Notes: a model not told the origin generated them from the sequence alone. Counted from the first letter of the stretch, positions 32,673-41,787 are shown. The stretch: DNA of 42,259 nt from Deltaproteobacteria bacterium (GCA_024279915.1 JAJRRB010000014.1:1-42259); one strand, 5' to 3'. Numbers and translations: made by a program.

Positions 32673-33721
32673 TCAATTGCCGAGCGAAGCCTGGACCTTT
32701 TTGAAATAATCCATGCCGATCTTCTCTCCCCAAGTCTTATATACAGGGGCGATCATGTCAACAAGCTGCTGCTTCTCAGCGTCAGACAACATATAGAAAG
32801 AGACACCAGCCTCTTTGGCTTTGGCAACCTGGGTGTCATGCTGCTTGCGGGTCAGTTCACGAGTACTGGCACTCTCTTCTTCGATAGCTGTGATTAGGAC
32901 TTTCTGCAAGTCAGCAGGAAGCTTGTCGAACCAGCGCTTGTTCATCAGATGGATAAAGAGGCCTTGAGCATAGTCAAGTTGGGTGAAGTTTTTGGCAATG
33001 TTGAACTTTTTGGTGATGTTACAAACGATCGCGGTGTGATCAAGACCAGTGATAACGCCAGTCTGCAGTGCCTGTGGGACGTCCGGCCACGGCATAACCG
33101 TAAACTTCATGCCCCATGCCTTGTAGAAATCAGCATTGAGAGGTGCCTGAGCAATCCGGAAATTGATGGTTTGGCATCAGCAATGGTTTTAACCGGAGTG
33201 TTGGTAGCCCAACCGTAGGGGCCATAACCAGTGACATCAACCGTCATGATGCCGCTTCTCAGAGCGCTGTCAGCAAATGGCTGCCAGAGTTCCGGGGTGT
33301 TACGGAATTTGTCGAGCTTGTCGAAAGTATCGACGACGTAAGGCATATTGACAATGCCGAGGGTATCAGCAACATTTTGTGTAGCAACTGAGGAACTCAT
33401 CATGCCGTGAACGGCACCAAGCTTGAGCTTATTGATGACATCTTTTTCGCCACCCAGTTGAGCCAGGGGGCGGAAATCAACATAGAGACGACCTTTTGAT
33501 GCTTCCCAGACACGATCACGAATCCGGTAGCCAGCACCGACACCTTCGATAACCGGGTGCGAGATATTGGAGAGAATGTAAGTGTATTCGGCACCACTCG
33601 GATCAAACTTGGCTTTCCAGTTCGCGAGCGGATCCTTCTTTTTTTCGGCAGCAAAGCCAGAGGCAACACCGATTGTCAGGGTGAGACACAGGGCCATAAC
33701 CAGTAGAGACAGACGCTTCAT
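32673..33721 (-). pseudogene. dctP: TRAP transporter substrate-binding protein (DctP), frameshifted as sequenced
   Basis: About 349 residues in two frames. Signal peptide about 1-25 (MKRLSLLVMALCL...GFAAEKK). The first part, to TIADAK, and the second, from INFRIAQAPLNADFYKAWGM on, join if one base is restored next to the GG at 33168-33169 (giving GCC AAA CCC ATC AAT). Family features: SHPVIEGVGAGYRIRDRV, GRLYVDFRPLAQLGGEKDV, then PWPDVPQALQTGVITGLD and a C-terminal helical end with KTWGEKIGMDYFKKV. The Arg in INFRIA is the DctP carboxylate-binding position, so an organic-acid ligand is likely. ATG 33721 has AAGGAG eight bases upstream. Exact substrate is unknown. Confidence 0.88.
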
Positions 33722-33785
33722 GATAACCACTCCTTAAAATAGAATAGAGGTTTAAAAACCCGGAATCGATAGTGACAGGGGCAAC

Positions 33786-33814
33786 ATCCTAAAGCAAACT
33801 GTGTTTTATTTCAA
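33786..33814 (-). promoter_or_regulatory. Promoter candidate for the TRAP operon
   Basis: On the minus strand TTGAAA (33809-33814), a 17-base spacer and TAGGAT (33786-33791) precede the dctP start by about 65 bases. Spacing is ideal; the -10 box is a four-of-six match. Confidence 0.45.
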
Positions 33815-33915
33815 AGATTTTTATGGGAAACACCTTAATTATGCGTGAATTTCTTCCTTTTTTCGGTAAAATTTAACAAACCTGCAATCGTACTCTCTCT
33901 TCATTTCGTGGTGGT

Positions 33916-33944
33916 TGACTTAAGCGCGTAAACCGTATATATAT
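33916..33944 (+). promoter_or_regulatory. Promoter candidate for the RND exporter operon
   Basis: TTGACT (33916-33921), a 17-base spacer and TATATA (33939-33944) lie about 28 bases ahead of the RND gene start. Good match to sigma-70 consensus. Confidence 0.6.
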
Positions 33945-33972
33945 CTTTTTGAATCTTTACGCAGGTGAATTT

Positions 33973-36900
33973 ATGAAACAAAACTTTCTTACCGATTTCA
34001 GTCTGCGCCGGCCCTGGCTGGTCCTGCTGCTGACCCTGCTGTCAACGATGCTTTTTGCCGTCCAGTTCCCCAAGGTCCAGTTTGACAATAACCCGGAAAA
34101 CATGCTCGACAAAGATGAGCACGTGCGGGTTTTTCACCATGAGGTCAAGGAGAAGTATGCTCTCTATGACTTTGTGATTGTCGGTATCGTCAATGAAGAT
34201 CATCCTGACGGCATCTTCAATGTCGAGACTCTTGGCCGTATTGACCGGTTGACCGAGCAACTTCTGCATCTACGTCAGAACGACCAGGGTTTGCCGGAAG
34301 TGCCCCCTCGTGTTGATCAGGCTGGCTCAAACAGTCAGGAGCCTGAAGTCATTGATCTGCGTGCAACAGGGTTATGGCAGACGCTTTTGAATAGCGCCTT
34401 CAGCCATGATCCGAATCGTTTATTCGATGAGCGTGGTCAGAGTGTCATTATCAGTCGGGAACTGATTGCACCAAGCGTGGTCGACAATCTCAAACAGGAT
34501 CAACTCGGTTCGCTCAAGCTTGAGTACCTGATGGAGTCACCGCCACAGAACCGTGCAGAAGCCATGGTGATCCGCAGGGATGCCATGAGCAACCCGCTCT
34601 ATGCCGGAACTCTGGTTGCTGAAGACGAAAAAGCGATCTGTCTTTACCTGCCGATCAAAGACAAGACCTTCAGCTATACCGTGGCCAACCTGGTTCGCGC
34701 TCTGACCAGTGACTGGCCGGAAGAGGATCAGGTTTATATCACCGGCTTACCGGTAGCGGAAGACACCTTCGGTGTGGAAATGCTGGTGCAGATGGCGACT
34801 TCAGCGCCAATGGCCGGAGTGGTGATCTTTATCCTGCTGCTCCTGTTTTTCCGTAAACTCAGCCTGGTCATCGCGCCGATGGCAGTCGCCATTGTCAGTG
34901 TGATCAGTACCATGGGTTTGCTGATCGGCCTCGGTTTCGATGTGCATATCATGAGTTCGATGATCGCCATCTTCCTGATGCCGATCGCCGTGGCGGATTC
35001 TGTGCATATTCTCAGTGAATTTTATGACAGCTACCCGCGCTACCGCGATAAGGCCGAAACCCTGCGCAGTGTCATCAAACACCTGTTTCGACCGATGCTC
35101 TTTACCAGTCTGACCACTATGGCTGGTTTCGCCTCGCTCGCGACCACGCCGATTCCTCCGGTTCAGGTCTTCGGCCTGCATGTTGCCTTCGGCGTGGGTG
35201 TGGCCTGGCTGCTGAGTATGACGCTGATCCCTGCCTATGTCATGGTCGTGGTGCCGCAGAAAAGTCTTGAATCTCTGGTGACAAGTGCTGAGGGGGATGA
35301 CGTAGCCAAGGGACCTATGAATCGCATCCTGGTTGCTCTGGGTCGTTTCAGTACCTTGCGGCGCAAGCCGATTGTCGGCGCAGCCTTGCTGCTGGTTGCT
35401 ATTGCCCTCTATGGTATCAGCACCATTCGCGTCAATGACAACCCTGTCAAGTGGTTCACTCCGGATCATCCGGTCCGGGTTGCCGATGAAGTTCTCAACC
35501 GGCATTTCGGTGGTACCTATACGGCCTACCTGACCCTGCAGGCGAGCAACCCCGGTCAATCTGACTTTGCCGAACAAGCCATTCAGCTCAAAGCTGAAGT
35601 TGAAACACGTTTCATGGCTGCTTTCCCTGCGGAGACCGGACGTTTCCTGACTGAACTCCAGGCTTTACAGGATCGCTTCGCTTCAGCGCCTGGCAGCGAA
35701 ACACGCAAAGCGTTTGCCGAACTGGCCCAGATCGCAGCAGAAATCGATATTGAAATGCTTTCCTCCTGGTATGAACTTGCCGATGCCATCAATTATTTCT
35801 CGACAGAAGCTTTGACCTGGGAGCGTTTCAGTGTCGATATTGCCGGTATCAAAGGTGTGCATGCCGATGATCTGGAAGCGCTGCTGAGTGCTCTGGCCGG
35901 TCAGCAAGGCCTGACAGGTGAAGAGTTGATCAGTGCCGCTCTTGCTATCTGTGATCAATACACGTCGCGTTCCTTTGCTGATTTTGTCTATGCCATGGAA
36001 GCAGAGATGACCGCGCCCCTCTTCAAACAGCCGGAGATGCTGAACTACCTGGCCGGGCTGCAAGAGGCCCTGGCGGGGCATGCGGAGGTTGGCAAGAGCA
36101 CCTCGGTGGTTGATGCTCTGCACAAAGCTAATTACGAACTGAAGTTTATGATCCCTCCTGCGGGGCTGAATGAAGTGGAGCTGGCTGCTTACGAGGAACG
36201 CAATCGCGGCCATTTTGCTGTGCCTGAGAGTGCTGCCGCAGTTAGCCAGGTTTATGTTCAGCTGGAGGGGATGAAAAAGAAGGACAGTCTCTTTCATCTG
36301 GTGACCCGTGATTACCAGGAAGCCAACCTCTGGGTGCAGCTAACCAGCGGCGATAATCAGGACATGGAACAGGTGGTGGCCCTCGTCGATGACTATCTGG
36401 CGACGCATCCATCGCCGACATCGCTTAAGGCGGAATGGGCCGGGCTGACCTATATAAACGTTGTCTGGCAGGACAAGATGGTGCGGGGCATGATGGTCTC
36501 TCTGGCCGGTAGTTTCGTGGTTGTTCTGATCATGATGACGCTGCTTTTCCGTTCTCTGCTGTTCGGTGTCCTGGCCATGATTCCCCTGTCGGTGACCATT
36601 ACCATGATTTACGGTATCATTGGTCTGGTCGGTAAGGATTACGATATGCCGGTGGCGATTCTCTCGGCGATGACACTTGGTTTAAGCGTCGACTTTGCCA
36701 TTCACTTTCTGCAGCGATCAAGAGACCTGCATCGTGAACTCGGCAGCTGGCAGGCGGCCAGTCTGCAGATGTTCAAGGAACCGGCGCGGGCGATCAGCCG
36801 CAACGCCATCGTTATTGCGGTTGGCTTTACGCCGCTGCTGCTGGCACCGCTGGTGCCGTATCGGACCGTTGGCTTCTTTCTGGCGACCATTATGGCGGTC

Positions 36901-36993
36901 TCCTGGCTGGCCACTCTCTTTATTCTGCCGGCTCTTCTGACTTTCTGGGAAAAAGCGGCGTGTGGTGACAAGAAAGCGATTGCAGACAAGTAA
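33973..36993 (+). CDS. RND/MMPL-family exporter
   Basis: A 1006-residue RND-superfamily membrane transporter of the MMPL/HpnN-like type. It has the duplicated layout: helix 1 (about 15-30), a large periplasmic domain (about 35-265), a first helix bundle with QMATSAPMAGVVIFILLLLF and the conserved PIAVADSVHILSEFYD segment (about 337-352), and then a second copy with its own periplasmic domain (about 480-840) and MTLGLSVDFAIHFLQRSRD (about 900-918). The two charged segments in the fourth helices are the usual proton-relay sites. The ATG at 33973 has AGGTG six bases upstream. It heads an operon with a LolA-like protein and an outer-membrane barrel, and has its own promoter candidate. Such exporters move lipids or other hydrophobic molecules; the substrate here is unknown. 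Confidence 0.9.
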   Translation: MKQNFLTDFSLRRPWLVLLLTLLSTMLFAVQFPKVQFDNNPENMLDKDEHVRVFHHEVKEKYALYDFVIVGIVNEDHPDGIFNVETLGRIDRLTEQLLHLRQNDQGLPEVPPRVDQAGSNSQEPEVIDLRATGLWQTLLNSAFSHDPNRLFDERGQSVIISRELIAPSVVDNLKQDQLGSLKLEYLMESPPQNRAEAMVIRRDAMSNPLYAGTLVAEDEKAICLYLPIKDKTFSYTVANLVRALTSDWPEEDQVYITGLPVAEDTFGVEMLVQMATSAPMAGVVIFILLLLFFRKLSLVIAPMAVAIVSVISTMGLLIGLGFDVHIMSSMIAIFLMPIAVADSVHILSEFYDSYPRYRDKAETLRSVIKHLFRPMLFTSLTTMAGFASLATTPIPPVQVFGLHVAFGVGVAWLLSMTLIPAYVMVVVPQKSLESLVTSAEGDDVAKGPMNRILVALGRFSTLRRKPIVGAALLLVAIALYGISTIRVNDNPVKWFTPDHPVRVADEVLNRHFGGTYTAYLTLQASNPGQSDFAEQAIQLKAEVETRFMAAFPAETGRFLTELQALQDRFASAPGSETRKAFAELAQIAAEIDIEMLSSWYELADAINYFSTEALTWERFSVDIAGIKGVHADDLEALLSALAGQQGLTGEELISAALAICDQYTSRSFADFVYAMEAEMTAPLFKQPEMLNYLAGLQEALAGHAEVGKSTSVVDALHKANYELKFMIPPAGLNEVELAAYEERNRGHFAVPESAAAVSQVYVQLEGMKKKDSLFHLVTRDYQEANLWVQLTSGDNQDMEQVVALVDDYLATHPSPTSLKAEWAGLTYINVVWQDKMVRGMMVSLAGSFVVVLIMMTLLFRSLLFGVLAMIPLSVTITMIYGIIGLVGKDYDMPVAILSAMTLGLSVDFAIHFLQRSRDLHRELGSWQAASLQMFKEPARAISRNAIVIAVGFTPLLLAPLVPYRTVGFFLATIMAVSWLATLFILPALLTFWEKAACGDKKAIADK

Positions 36994-37017
36994 TCAAGCA
37001 GGAAAAGGACTTGAAAT

Positions 37018-37809
37018 ATGTATTACATACGCACCTTCTGGCTGATGCTGGTGGTTCTGGTACTGACAACGTTAAATCTGACTGCGGCAGAACTGACCGC
37101 TGACGAGGTAGTCGCGAAAGCCAACCAGGCGGCCTATTATGCCGGCAAGGATGGCCGGGCCTCCGTGAAGATGACCATCAGTGGCGCCAAAGGCGGCAAA
37201 CGTCAGAGAGCCTTTACGCTTTTGCGACTCAACACAAAAGATGGCAATCAGAAGTTTTACGTCTATTTTACGGAACCTGCCGATGTGCGCAAGATGGCCT
37301 ACCTGGTCTGGAAAAACGTCGGTGGTGACGATGATCGCTGGTTCTGGCTGCCCGCTCTCAACCTGAATAAACGTATCGCGCCGGGCGACAAACGCACCAG
37401 TTTCGTCGGTTCCGATTTTCTCTACGAGGATGTCTCTGGGCGTAGCATGCATGAAGATAGCCACGAACTGCTTGAGATCACTGAACAACATTACCTGATC
37501 AAGCATGTGCCCAAAAAGCCTGGCTCAGTGGAGTTTGCCTGGTACCAGACCTGGATTGATCGTGAAACTTTTCTGCCGATGCGCGCGGAATACTACGATG
37601 CCTCAGGAGAGCGTTATCGAGAAGTCGAAGCTCTTAAGGTTGAAACAATCCAGGGTCATCCGACCGTTATGGTTGCTGAGGCACGCGATCTTAAATCGGG
37701 GAGTTCAACCCGCAACGAATTTCATAAGGTTGAATACGATCTCGGTCTGAAGGAACAGATGTTCACCGAACGTTTTCTGCGTCGACCACCACGAGAAGTG
37801 ACCCGCTGA
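37018..37809 (+). CDS. Outer membrane lipoprotein-sorting (LolA-like) protein
   Basis: A 263-residue periplasmic protein. Signal peptide about 1-24 (MYYIRTFWLMLVV...LTAAEL), then the COG2834-type fold: ELTADEVVAKANQAAYY, a beta-sheet core with RAFTLLRL, KFYVYFTEPADVRKMAYLVW, DRWFWLPALNLNKRI, VGSDFLYEDVSGR (about 142-154), and WIDRETFLPMRAEYYD. This class is related to LolA/LolB in its half-barrel shape and usually sits next to MMPL exporters. It probably shuttles or binds a lipid-like cargo between the RND pump and the outer membrane (inference from family and position). It begins 24 bases after the RND gene stop, with AGGAAAAGGA upstream of the ATG. Confidence 0.87.
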   Translation: MYYIRTFWLMLVVLVLTTLNLTAAELTADEVVAKANQAAYYAGKDGRASVKMTISGAKGGKRQRAFTLLRLNTKDGNQKFYVYFTEPADVRKMAYLVWKNVGGDDDRWFWLPALNLNKRIAPGDKRTSFVGSDFLYEDVSGRSMHEDSHELLEITEQHYLIKHVPKKPGSVEFAWYQTWIDRETFLPMRAEYYDASGERYREVEALKVETIQGHPTVMVAEARDLKSGSSTRNEFHKVEYDLGLKEQMFTERFLRRPPREVTR

Positions 37810-37816
37810 GGCAGAG

Positions 37817-39106
37817 ATGAAACGAGTCAGGAAGTTCGCCATAAGCATATTCCTTGGCCTGACGCTGGTGACGCCAGTAGCGGCAATGAAGTTGGCCTCC
37901 ATACAAGCTGACCTGCACGGTTTTCTCGATGCCCGCTACGGTCAACGCCTGCAGAGCGATCCCTACGAGGACGAGCAAAGCCTGAGCGAAGCACGCCTGC
38001 AGCTTGAGCTCAGTCGCATGGGCGACTGGGCGACCCTGCAGCTAAAAACGGACCTCTATTACGACGATGTCGTCGATCAGGATGATATTGATCTGGAAGA
38101 TGGCAGCGGCTGGCTCGATCTGCGCGAGGCGAATCTGATCTTTTCCCCACACGACCAGGTTGATGTCAAGTTCGGTCGCCAGATCCTGACCTGGGGTACT
38201 GGTGACCTGCTCTTTATCAACGACCTCTTCCCCAAAGACTGGCAGTCTTTTTTCAGCGGTCGGGATGTGGATTATCTCAAGGCTCCATCCGATGCAATCT
38301 TCGTCAGTTTTTTTCCGGAGTGGGCCAACATCGACCTGGTTTATACGCCGCGCTTTGATGCTGATCGATTTATCCGCGGTGAACGTCTCTCCTACTGGAA
38401 CCCGGCCTTAAACAGGTTAGCTGGTGAAGATGCCGTGATCAAGGTTGATCGCCCCGACGACTGGTGCAGTGACGATGAATGGTCGTTGCGGGTTTCGCGT
38501 AACTTCGACGGTTACGAACTTGAGTTCTACGGTTACGACGGTTACTGGAAGAGTCCGGCTGGCTTTGATCCTGCTTCCGGCAAGGCGACCTTCCCTCGAC
38601 TACGAGTCTTTGGTGCCAGTTTACGTGGCACTCTCGGCAAGGGCATCGCTTCCCTGGAGGCCGGTTACTACGATTCGCTTGATGACAGTAACGGTAAAGA
38701 TCCGCTGCTGCCGAACAGTGAGTGGCGCGGCTTGGTCGGTTACGAACAGGAAGTCGTGCGCGATGTGACCGCTGGCTTTCAATATTATGTGGAAGCGCTG
38801 CAGAAATATGATCGCTATCGCGATAGCCTGGCATCGACCGCGACAGCCAGGGATGAGTTTCGTCAGGTTGTAACAACCCGCCTGACCTGGCAACTCCTTA
38901 ACCAGAACCTTATGCTTTCACTTTTCAATTTCTGGTCGCCCAGTGACCAGGACGGTTATTTGCGGCCTGCACTCACATACAAGATCACCGATGCCTGGCA
39001 AGTCACAGCAGGTGCCAACCTCTTCTGGGGAGAAGATAACCATACTTTTTTCGGTCAATTCACCAATAACAACAACCTCTACACCGGTCTCCGCTACAGC
39101 TTTTGA
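37817..39106 (+). CDS. Outer-membrane beta-barrel protein
   Basis: A 429-residue protein with a signal peptide (about 1-23) and then alternating beta-strand patterns throughout, ending in the aromatic C-terminal YSF typical of BAM-inserted barrels. Segments include FLDARYGQRLQ, VDVKFGRQILTWGTGDLLF (a motif seen in DUF1302-like and porin-like barrels), and ASLEAGYYDSL. It follows the LolA-like gene by 7 bases and has a weak ribosome site (GAGGCAGAG). Together with the RND exporter and the LolA-like protein it could form a route from the inner to the outer membrane. The cargo is not known, and DUF1302 membership is likely but not certain. Confidence 0.82.
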   Translation: MKRVRKFAISIFLGLTLVTPVAAMKLASIQADLHGFLDARYGQRLQSDPYEDEQSLSEARLQLELSRMGDWATLQLKTDLYYDDVVDQDDIDLEDGSGWLDLREANLIFSPHDQVDVKFGRQILTWGTGDLLFINDLFPKDWQSFFSGRDVDYLKAPSDAIFVSFFPEWANIDLVYTPRFDADRFIRGERLSYWNPALNRLAGEDAVIKVDRPDDWCSDDEWSLRVSRNFDGYELEFYGYDGYWKSPAGFDPASGKATFPRLRVFGASLRGTLGKGIASLEAGYYDSLDDSNGKDPLLPNSEWRGLVGYEQEVVRDVTAGFQYYVEALQKYDRYRDSLASTATARDEFRQVVTTRLTWQLLNQNLMLSLFNFWSPSDQDGYLRPALTYKITDAWQVTAGANLFWGEDNHTFFGQFTNNNNLYTGLRYSF

Positions 39107-39135
39107 CCAATACCCGTAAACCAGGAGTTAGCATC

Positions 39136-39327
39136 ATGACCATCAATCGTTACCTGCGCCTGATCGCCGGCTTTTTCATTATGCTCAGTGTTGCCCTGTC
39201 GCAACTTCATTCCCCCTACTGGCTTTTCTTTACCGCCTTTGTCGGTCTGAACCTGTTCCAGAGTGCTTTCAGCAACTGGTGCCCGATGATCACCATCTTA
39301 CGCAAGCTGGGTATCGAAGAGGGATAA
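39136..39327 (+). CDS. DUF2892-like small inner-membrane protein
   Basis: A 63-residue protein with two close membrane helices (LRLIAGFFIMLSVALSQL and YWLFFTAFVGLNLFQSAFSN) and the tail NWCPMITILRKLGI. It resembles the DUF2892/YgaP-type membrane domain, in which NWCP and a following LGI are common. AGGAG lies eight bases before the ATG at 39136; the frame upstream overlaps the barrel gene but has no start of its own. It lies 29 bases after the barrel stop and so is likely the last gene of the exporter operon. Function unknown. Confidence 0.8.
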   Translation: MTINRYLRLIAGFFIMLSVALSQLHSPYWLFFTAFVGLNLFQSAFSNWCPMITILRKLGIEEG

Positions 39328-39583
39328 GTGCAGAGCAAGGCAAAGAGTTAACCCTTACCGAAAGCACTGTAAAGTTATCGGGAGAGCTTTTTGATCACTG
39401 ATTCAGTTGCACCAGCTCTGCATTGCAAGCCAGCAGCAAGAATCGGGTGGCTCTCTTTTACTTACTTCAATACTCTGTTGTTAAGAATTGATGTTATGGA
39501 ATGCCATCTGGAAAATAATGAACTTCTGACTTTCGCCAGGGATCTGCACAGGGCTCAAAAACGCTGGACATGGAGGTGTCTCA

Positions 39584-40483
39584 TTGGACAATCCTGACTA
39601 CAGACGAATAGAGCAAGCAATTAATTATTTGCAAGAACATGTTGCAGAGCAACCATCCCTTGATGAGGTCGCAGAACACATTGGCCTGAGCGCCTATCAC
39701 TTTCAGCGGTTATTTAAATCCTGGGCCGGAGTAAGCCCAAAGCGGTTTCTGCAATATCTCACGGTTGGAAATGCCAAGAGGCTGCTTCGTGAATCATCTT
39801 CAGTGCTCGATGCAGCCCTCGATGTTGGCCTCAGTGGACCGGGCCGGTTGCACGATCTGTTTGTCAGTGTCGAAGCGATGAGCCCTGGAGAATACAAAAA
39901 CCTGGGCAAGGGTCTGCAAATCAGCTACGGGTTTCATTCGACACCTTTTGGGGAATGTCTTTTGGCCGTCACCTCACGAGGAATCTGTAGCCTTGCATTT
40001 GTGGAGCCAGAAAACAGGTCTGATGCGCTGAAAGGATTACTGGAAAGCTGGCAAGAAGAATCGATCGTGGAGAACCCGGAAGCGGGTAAAGGTACCATCA
40101 AGCAGATTTTTGGCCAAAGTAACGACCAGGCGCAGACACCGATTAAAGTTTTACTTAGGGGAACAAACTTCCAGATCAAAGTGTGGGAAGCGCTGCTGAG
40201 CATTCTCGAAGGTACCGTCGTCTCATACGGCTCTTTAGCCGATACTGTTGGTCACCCTGGAGCTCATCGAGCGGTTGGTACTGCTATTGGCCATAACCCA
40301 GTTGCCTACCTGATTCCTTGTCACCGAGTTCTGAGGGCTAACGGAGAAATCGGTGGCTATCACTGGGGCACCACTCGCAAACGAGCAATCCTCGCCAGAG
40401 AAGCGGCCGTCTGTGAAAATACCGTTCCTCACATCCAGAGTTCCGGAGGTCGTTGCGCTGACAATCAGGAACAAAGACGATGA
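39584..40483 (+). CDS. AraC-type HTH and O6-alkylguanine-DNA methyltransferase (Ada-like)
   Basis: A 299-residue bifunctional protein. Residues about 1-105 are an AraC-type DNA-binding domain (QPSLDEVAEHIGLSAYHFQR with LFKSWAGVSPKRFLQYL); residues about 110-280 are a suicide methyltransferase with VSYGSLADTVGHPGAHRAVG and the active site IPCHRVLRANGEIGGY (acceptor Cys246). The Ada N-terminal zinc domain with its Cys38-type acceptor is absent, so it cannot sense methylphosphotriesters as E. coli Ada does. The start is TTG at 39584, chosen because GGAGGTG lies six bases upstream. It overlaps the glycosylase gene by 4 bases. Role: direct repair of O6-alkylguanine, and perhaps regulation of this operon (inference). 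Confidence 0.93.
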   Translation: MDNPDYRRIEQAINYLQEHVAEQPSLDEVAEHIGLSAYHFQRLFKSWAGVSPKRFLQYLTVGNAKRLLRESSSVLDAALDVGLSGPGRLHDLFVSVEAMSPGEYKNLGKGLQISYGFHSTPFGECLLAVTSRGICSLAFVEPENRSDALKGLLESWQEESIVENPEAGKGTIKQIFGQSNDQAQTPIKVLLRGTNFQIKVWEALLSILEGTVVSYGSLADTVGHPGAHRAVGTAIGHNPVAYLIPCHRVLRANGEIGGYHWGTTRKRAILAREAAVCENTVPHIQSSGGRCADNQEQRR

Positions 40484-41397
40484 GTCCAATAACTCCTGCT
40501 TCGACTGTCATCAATCTGTCTTATGGGCCAGGCTTTGACTGGCCATCTATGCTCTCATTCATTGCCCCTCGGGTGATCCCTGGAGTCGAATCAATCCTGG
40601 ACAATCATTATCAGCGAACATTCCGCCTTGATGACAACCATTGGGGATGGTTCAAAGTCACGGACTGTTCGCAACCAGGTTTTTTGCAACTTAGCATTTT
40701 TCTCGAAGAGGGGAATCATCCACCAAAACAGATTGAGCAGCGTGTCCGTTCAATCTTTGATCTGGATACCGACATGGTTCCAATCCTGCGTAAGCTGAGA
40801 AAAGATCCGCTGTTATCCCCTGCGATTGAGGCCAATCCTGGGCTTCGACTACCAGGATCATGGGATCCCTTTGAATTTACAGTAAGAGCAATTTTAGGCC
40901 AACAGATCTCGGTCAAAGCTGCAACAACCTTGGCCGGTCGCGTTGCCACCCTTTGCGGCCCAGAGTGCAGAACTGGTTACCCGCAAGAGCTAAAGTCATT
41001 TTTTCCCACGGCTGAGGAAATTTGCAATACCGACCTTTCCGGGATCGGCATTACATCAAAAAGGCAGACCACAATACGGGCATTAGCAAGAAACATAATT
41101 GAAAAGAAGGTCTCTCTATTGCCTGCACAGGGTTTGGACGATTTCGTAGCATCGATATCTAGCCTGCCCGGCATTGGCCCATGGACAGCACACTATGTTG
41201 CGATGCGAGCTTTGAAAATTGCCGATGCCTTTCCAGACAGTGACTTGGGAGTGAGAAAAGCGTTGACAGAAAACGGAAAAATGCCAACACCAACTCAGGT
41301 CGTCAAAAGAGCAGAGGCTTGGCGACCTTGGCGGGCTTACGCCACGTTATTCCTCTGGAAACTCTCAGAGCTTACGACTGAAAAGAACCAAGCTTGA
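40480..41397 (+). CDS. alkA: DNA-3-methyladenine glycosylase II (AlkA)
   Basis: A 305-residue AlkA-type glycosylase that removes alkylated purines from DNA. The N-terminal AlkA_N domain (about 10-120, with FIAPRVIPGVE) is followed by the HhH-GPD domain: GSWDPFEFTVRAILGQQISV (about 126-145), the helix-hairpin-helix LPGIGPWTAHYVAMRAL (about 229-245) and the catalytic Asp255 in FPDSDLGVRKAL. The C-terminus, RAEAWRPWRAYATLFLWKL, is characteristic for the family. It overlaps the Ada-like gene by 4 bases (ATGA), so the two repair proteins should be made together in response to alkylation. No terminator with a T-run is visible after it. Confidence 0.94.
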   Translation: MSPITPASTVINLSYGPGFDWPSMLSFIAPRVIPGVESILDNHYQRTFRLDDNHWGWFKVTDCSQPGFLQLSIFLEEGNHPPKQIEQRVRSIFDLDTDMVPILRKLRKDPLLSPAIEANPGLRLPGSWDPFEFTVRAILGQQISVKAATTLAGRVATLCGPECRTGYPQELKSFFPTAEEICNTDLSGIGITSKRQTTIRALARNIIEKKVSLLPAQGLDDFVASISSLPGIGPWTAHYVAMRALKIADAFPDSDLGVRKALTENGKMPTPTQVVKRAEAWRPWRAYATLFLWKLSELTTEKNQA

Positions 41398-41781
41398 TCA
41401 TGAACCACTGGAAACCAAATAAGCCCCAGCACCAAGCTTAGAGCGCTTTCAATGGTCATGATCGTTACCCTGATTTGAATTGGGGAATTTTCTATTCGAC
41501 AAGGTTAAAAGAGGACTATCGCCAAAGGCAATGATTTTCGTGCATAGTACGGGACTCTGTCTTTATCTTTATAGCTCAATCCATGTTCTGTGTTGAATAT
41601 CTCATACATCCGAAAGTAATCGGAATAACGACTATCATCCAAGTCCATCCACCGGCTCTTGCTTGAAAACCGTTCACCCCCTCTGATGAAATAGTGTCGC
41701 GGATATCCTTAGATAATATGAGAATTGTTGCTGGCATAACTTCTTAGAAAATCAGTAATGAGCGTGTCAGGAGCGGGGTTT
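41398..41781. other. Intergenic region after alkA
   Basis: This gap of 384 bases has no supported gene. A TGATCATGAACCA/TGGTCATGATC imperfect inverted repeat (41395-41407 and 41453-41463) straddles the alkA stop and could form a weak hairpin at its 3' end. The region is more AT-rich than the repair genes. Confidence 0.4.
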
Positions 41782-41787
41782 CTAGGA
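41762..41787 (+). repeat. 26-bp repeat, copy L
   Basis: Begins GCGTGTCAGG and ends TCTAGGA. It is related to two further copies at 42073-42098 (inverted) and 42107-42132 (direct), matching each at about 22-23 of 26 positions. It overlaps the 3' end of the small membrane ORF. Confidence 0.75.

Noticed and set aside
39391-39597. A 68-residue frame between the DUF2892-like gene and the Ada-like gene.
   Set aside because: No ribosome site, and it overlaps the leader and start of the Ada-like gene in another frame.
41395-41463. Inverted repeat around the alkA stop as a terminator.
   Set aside because: The arms are imperfect, the loop is long (about 45 bases) and no T-run follows.
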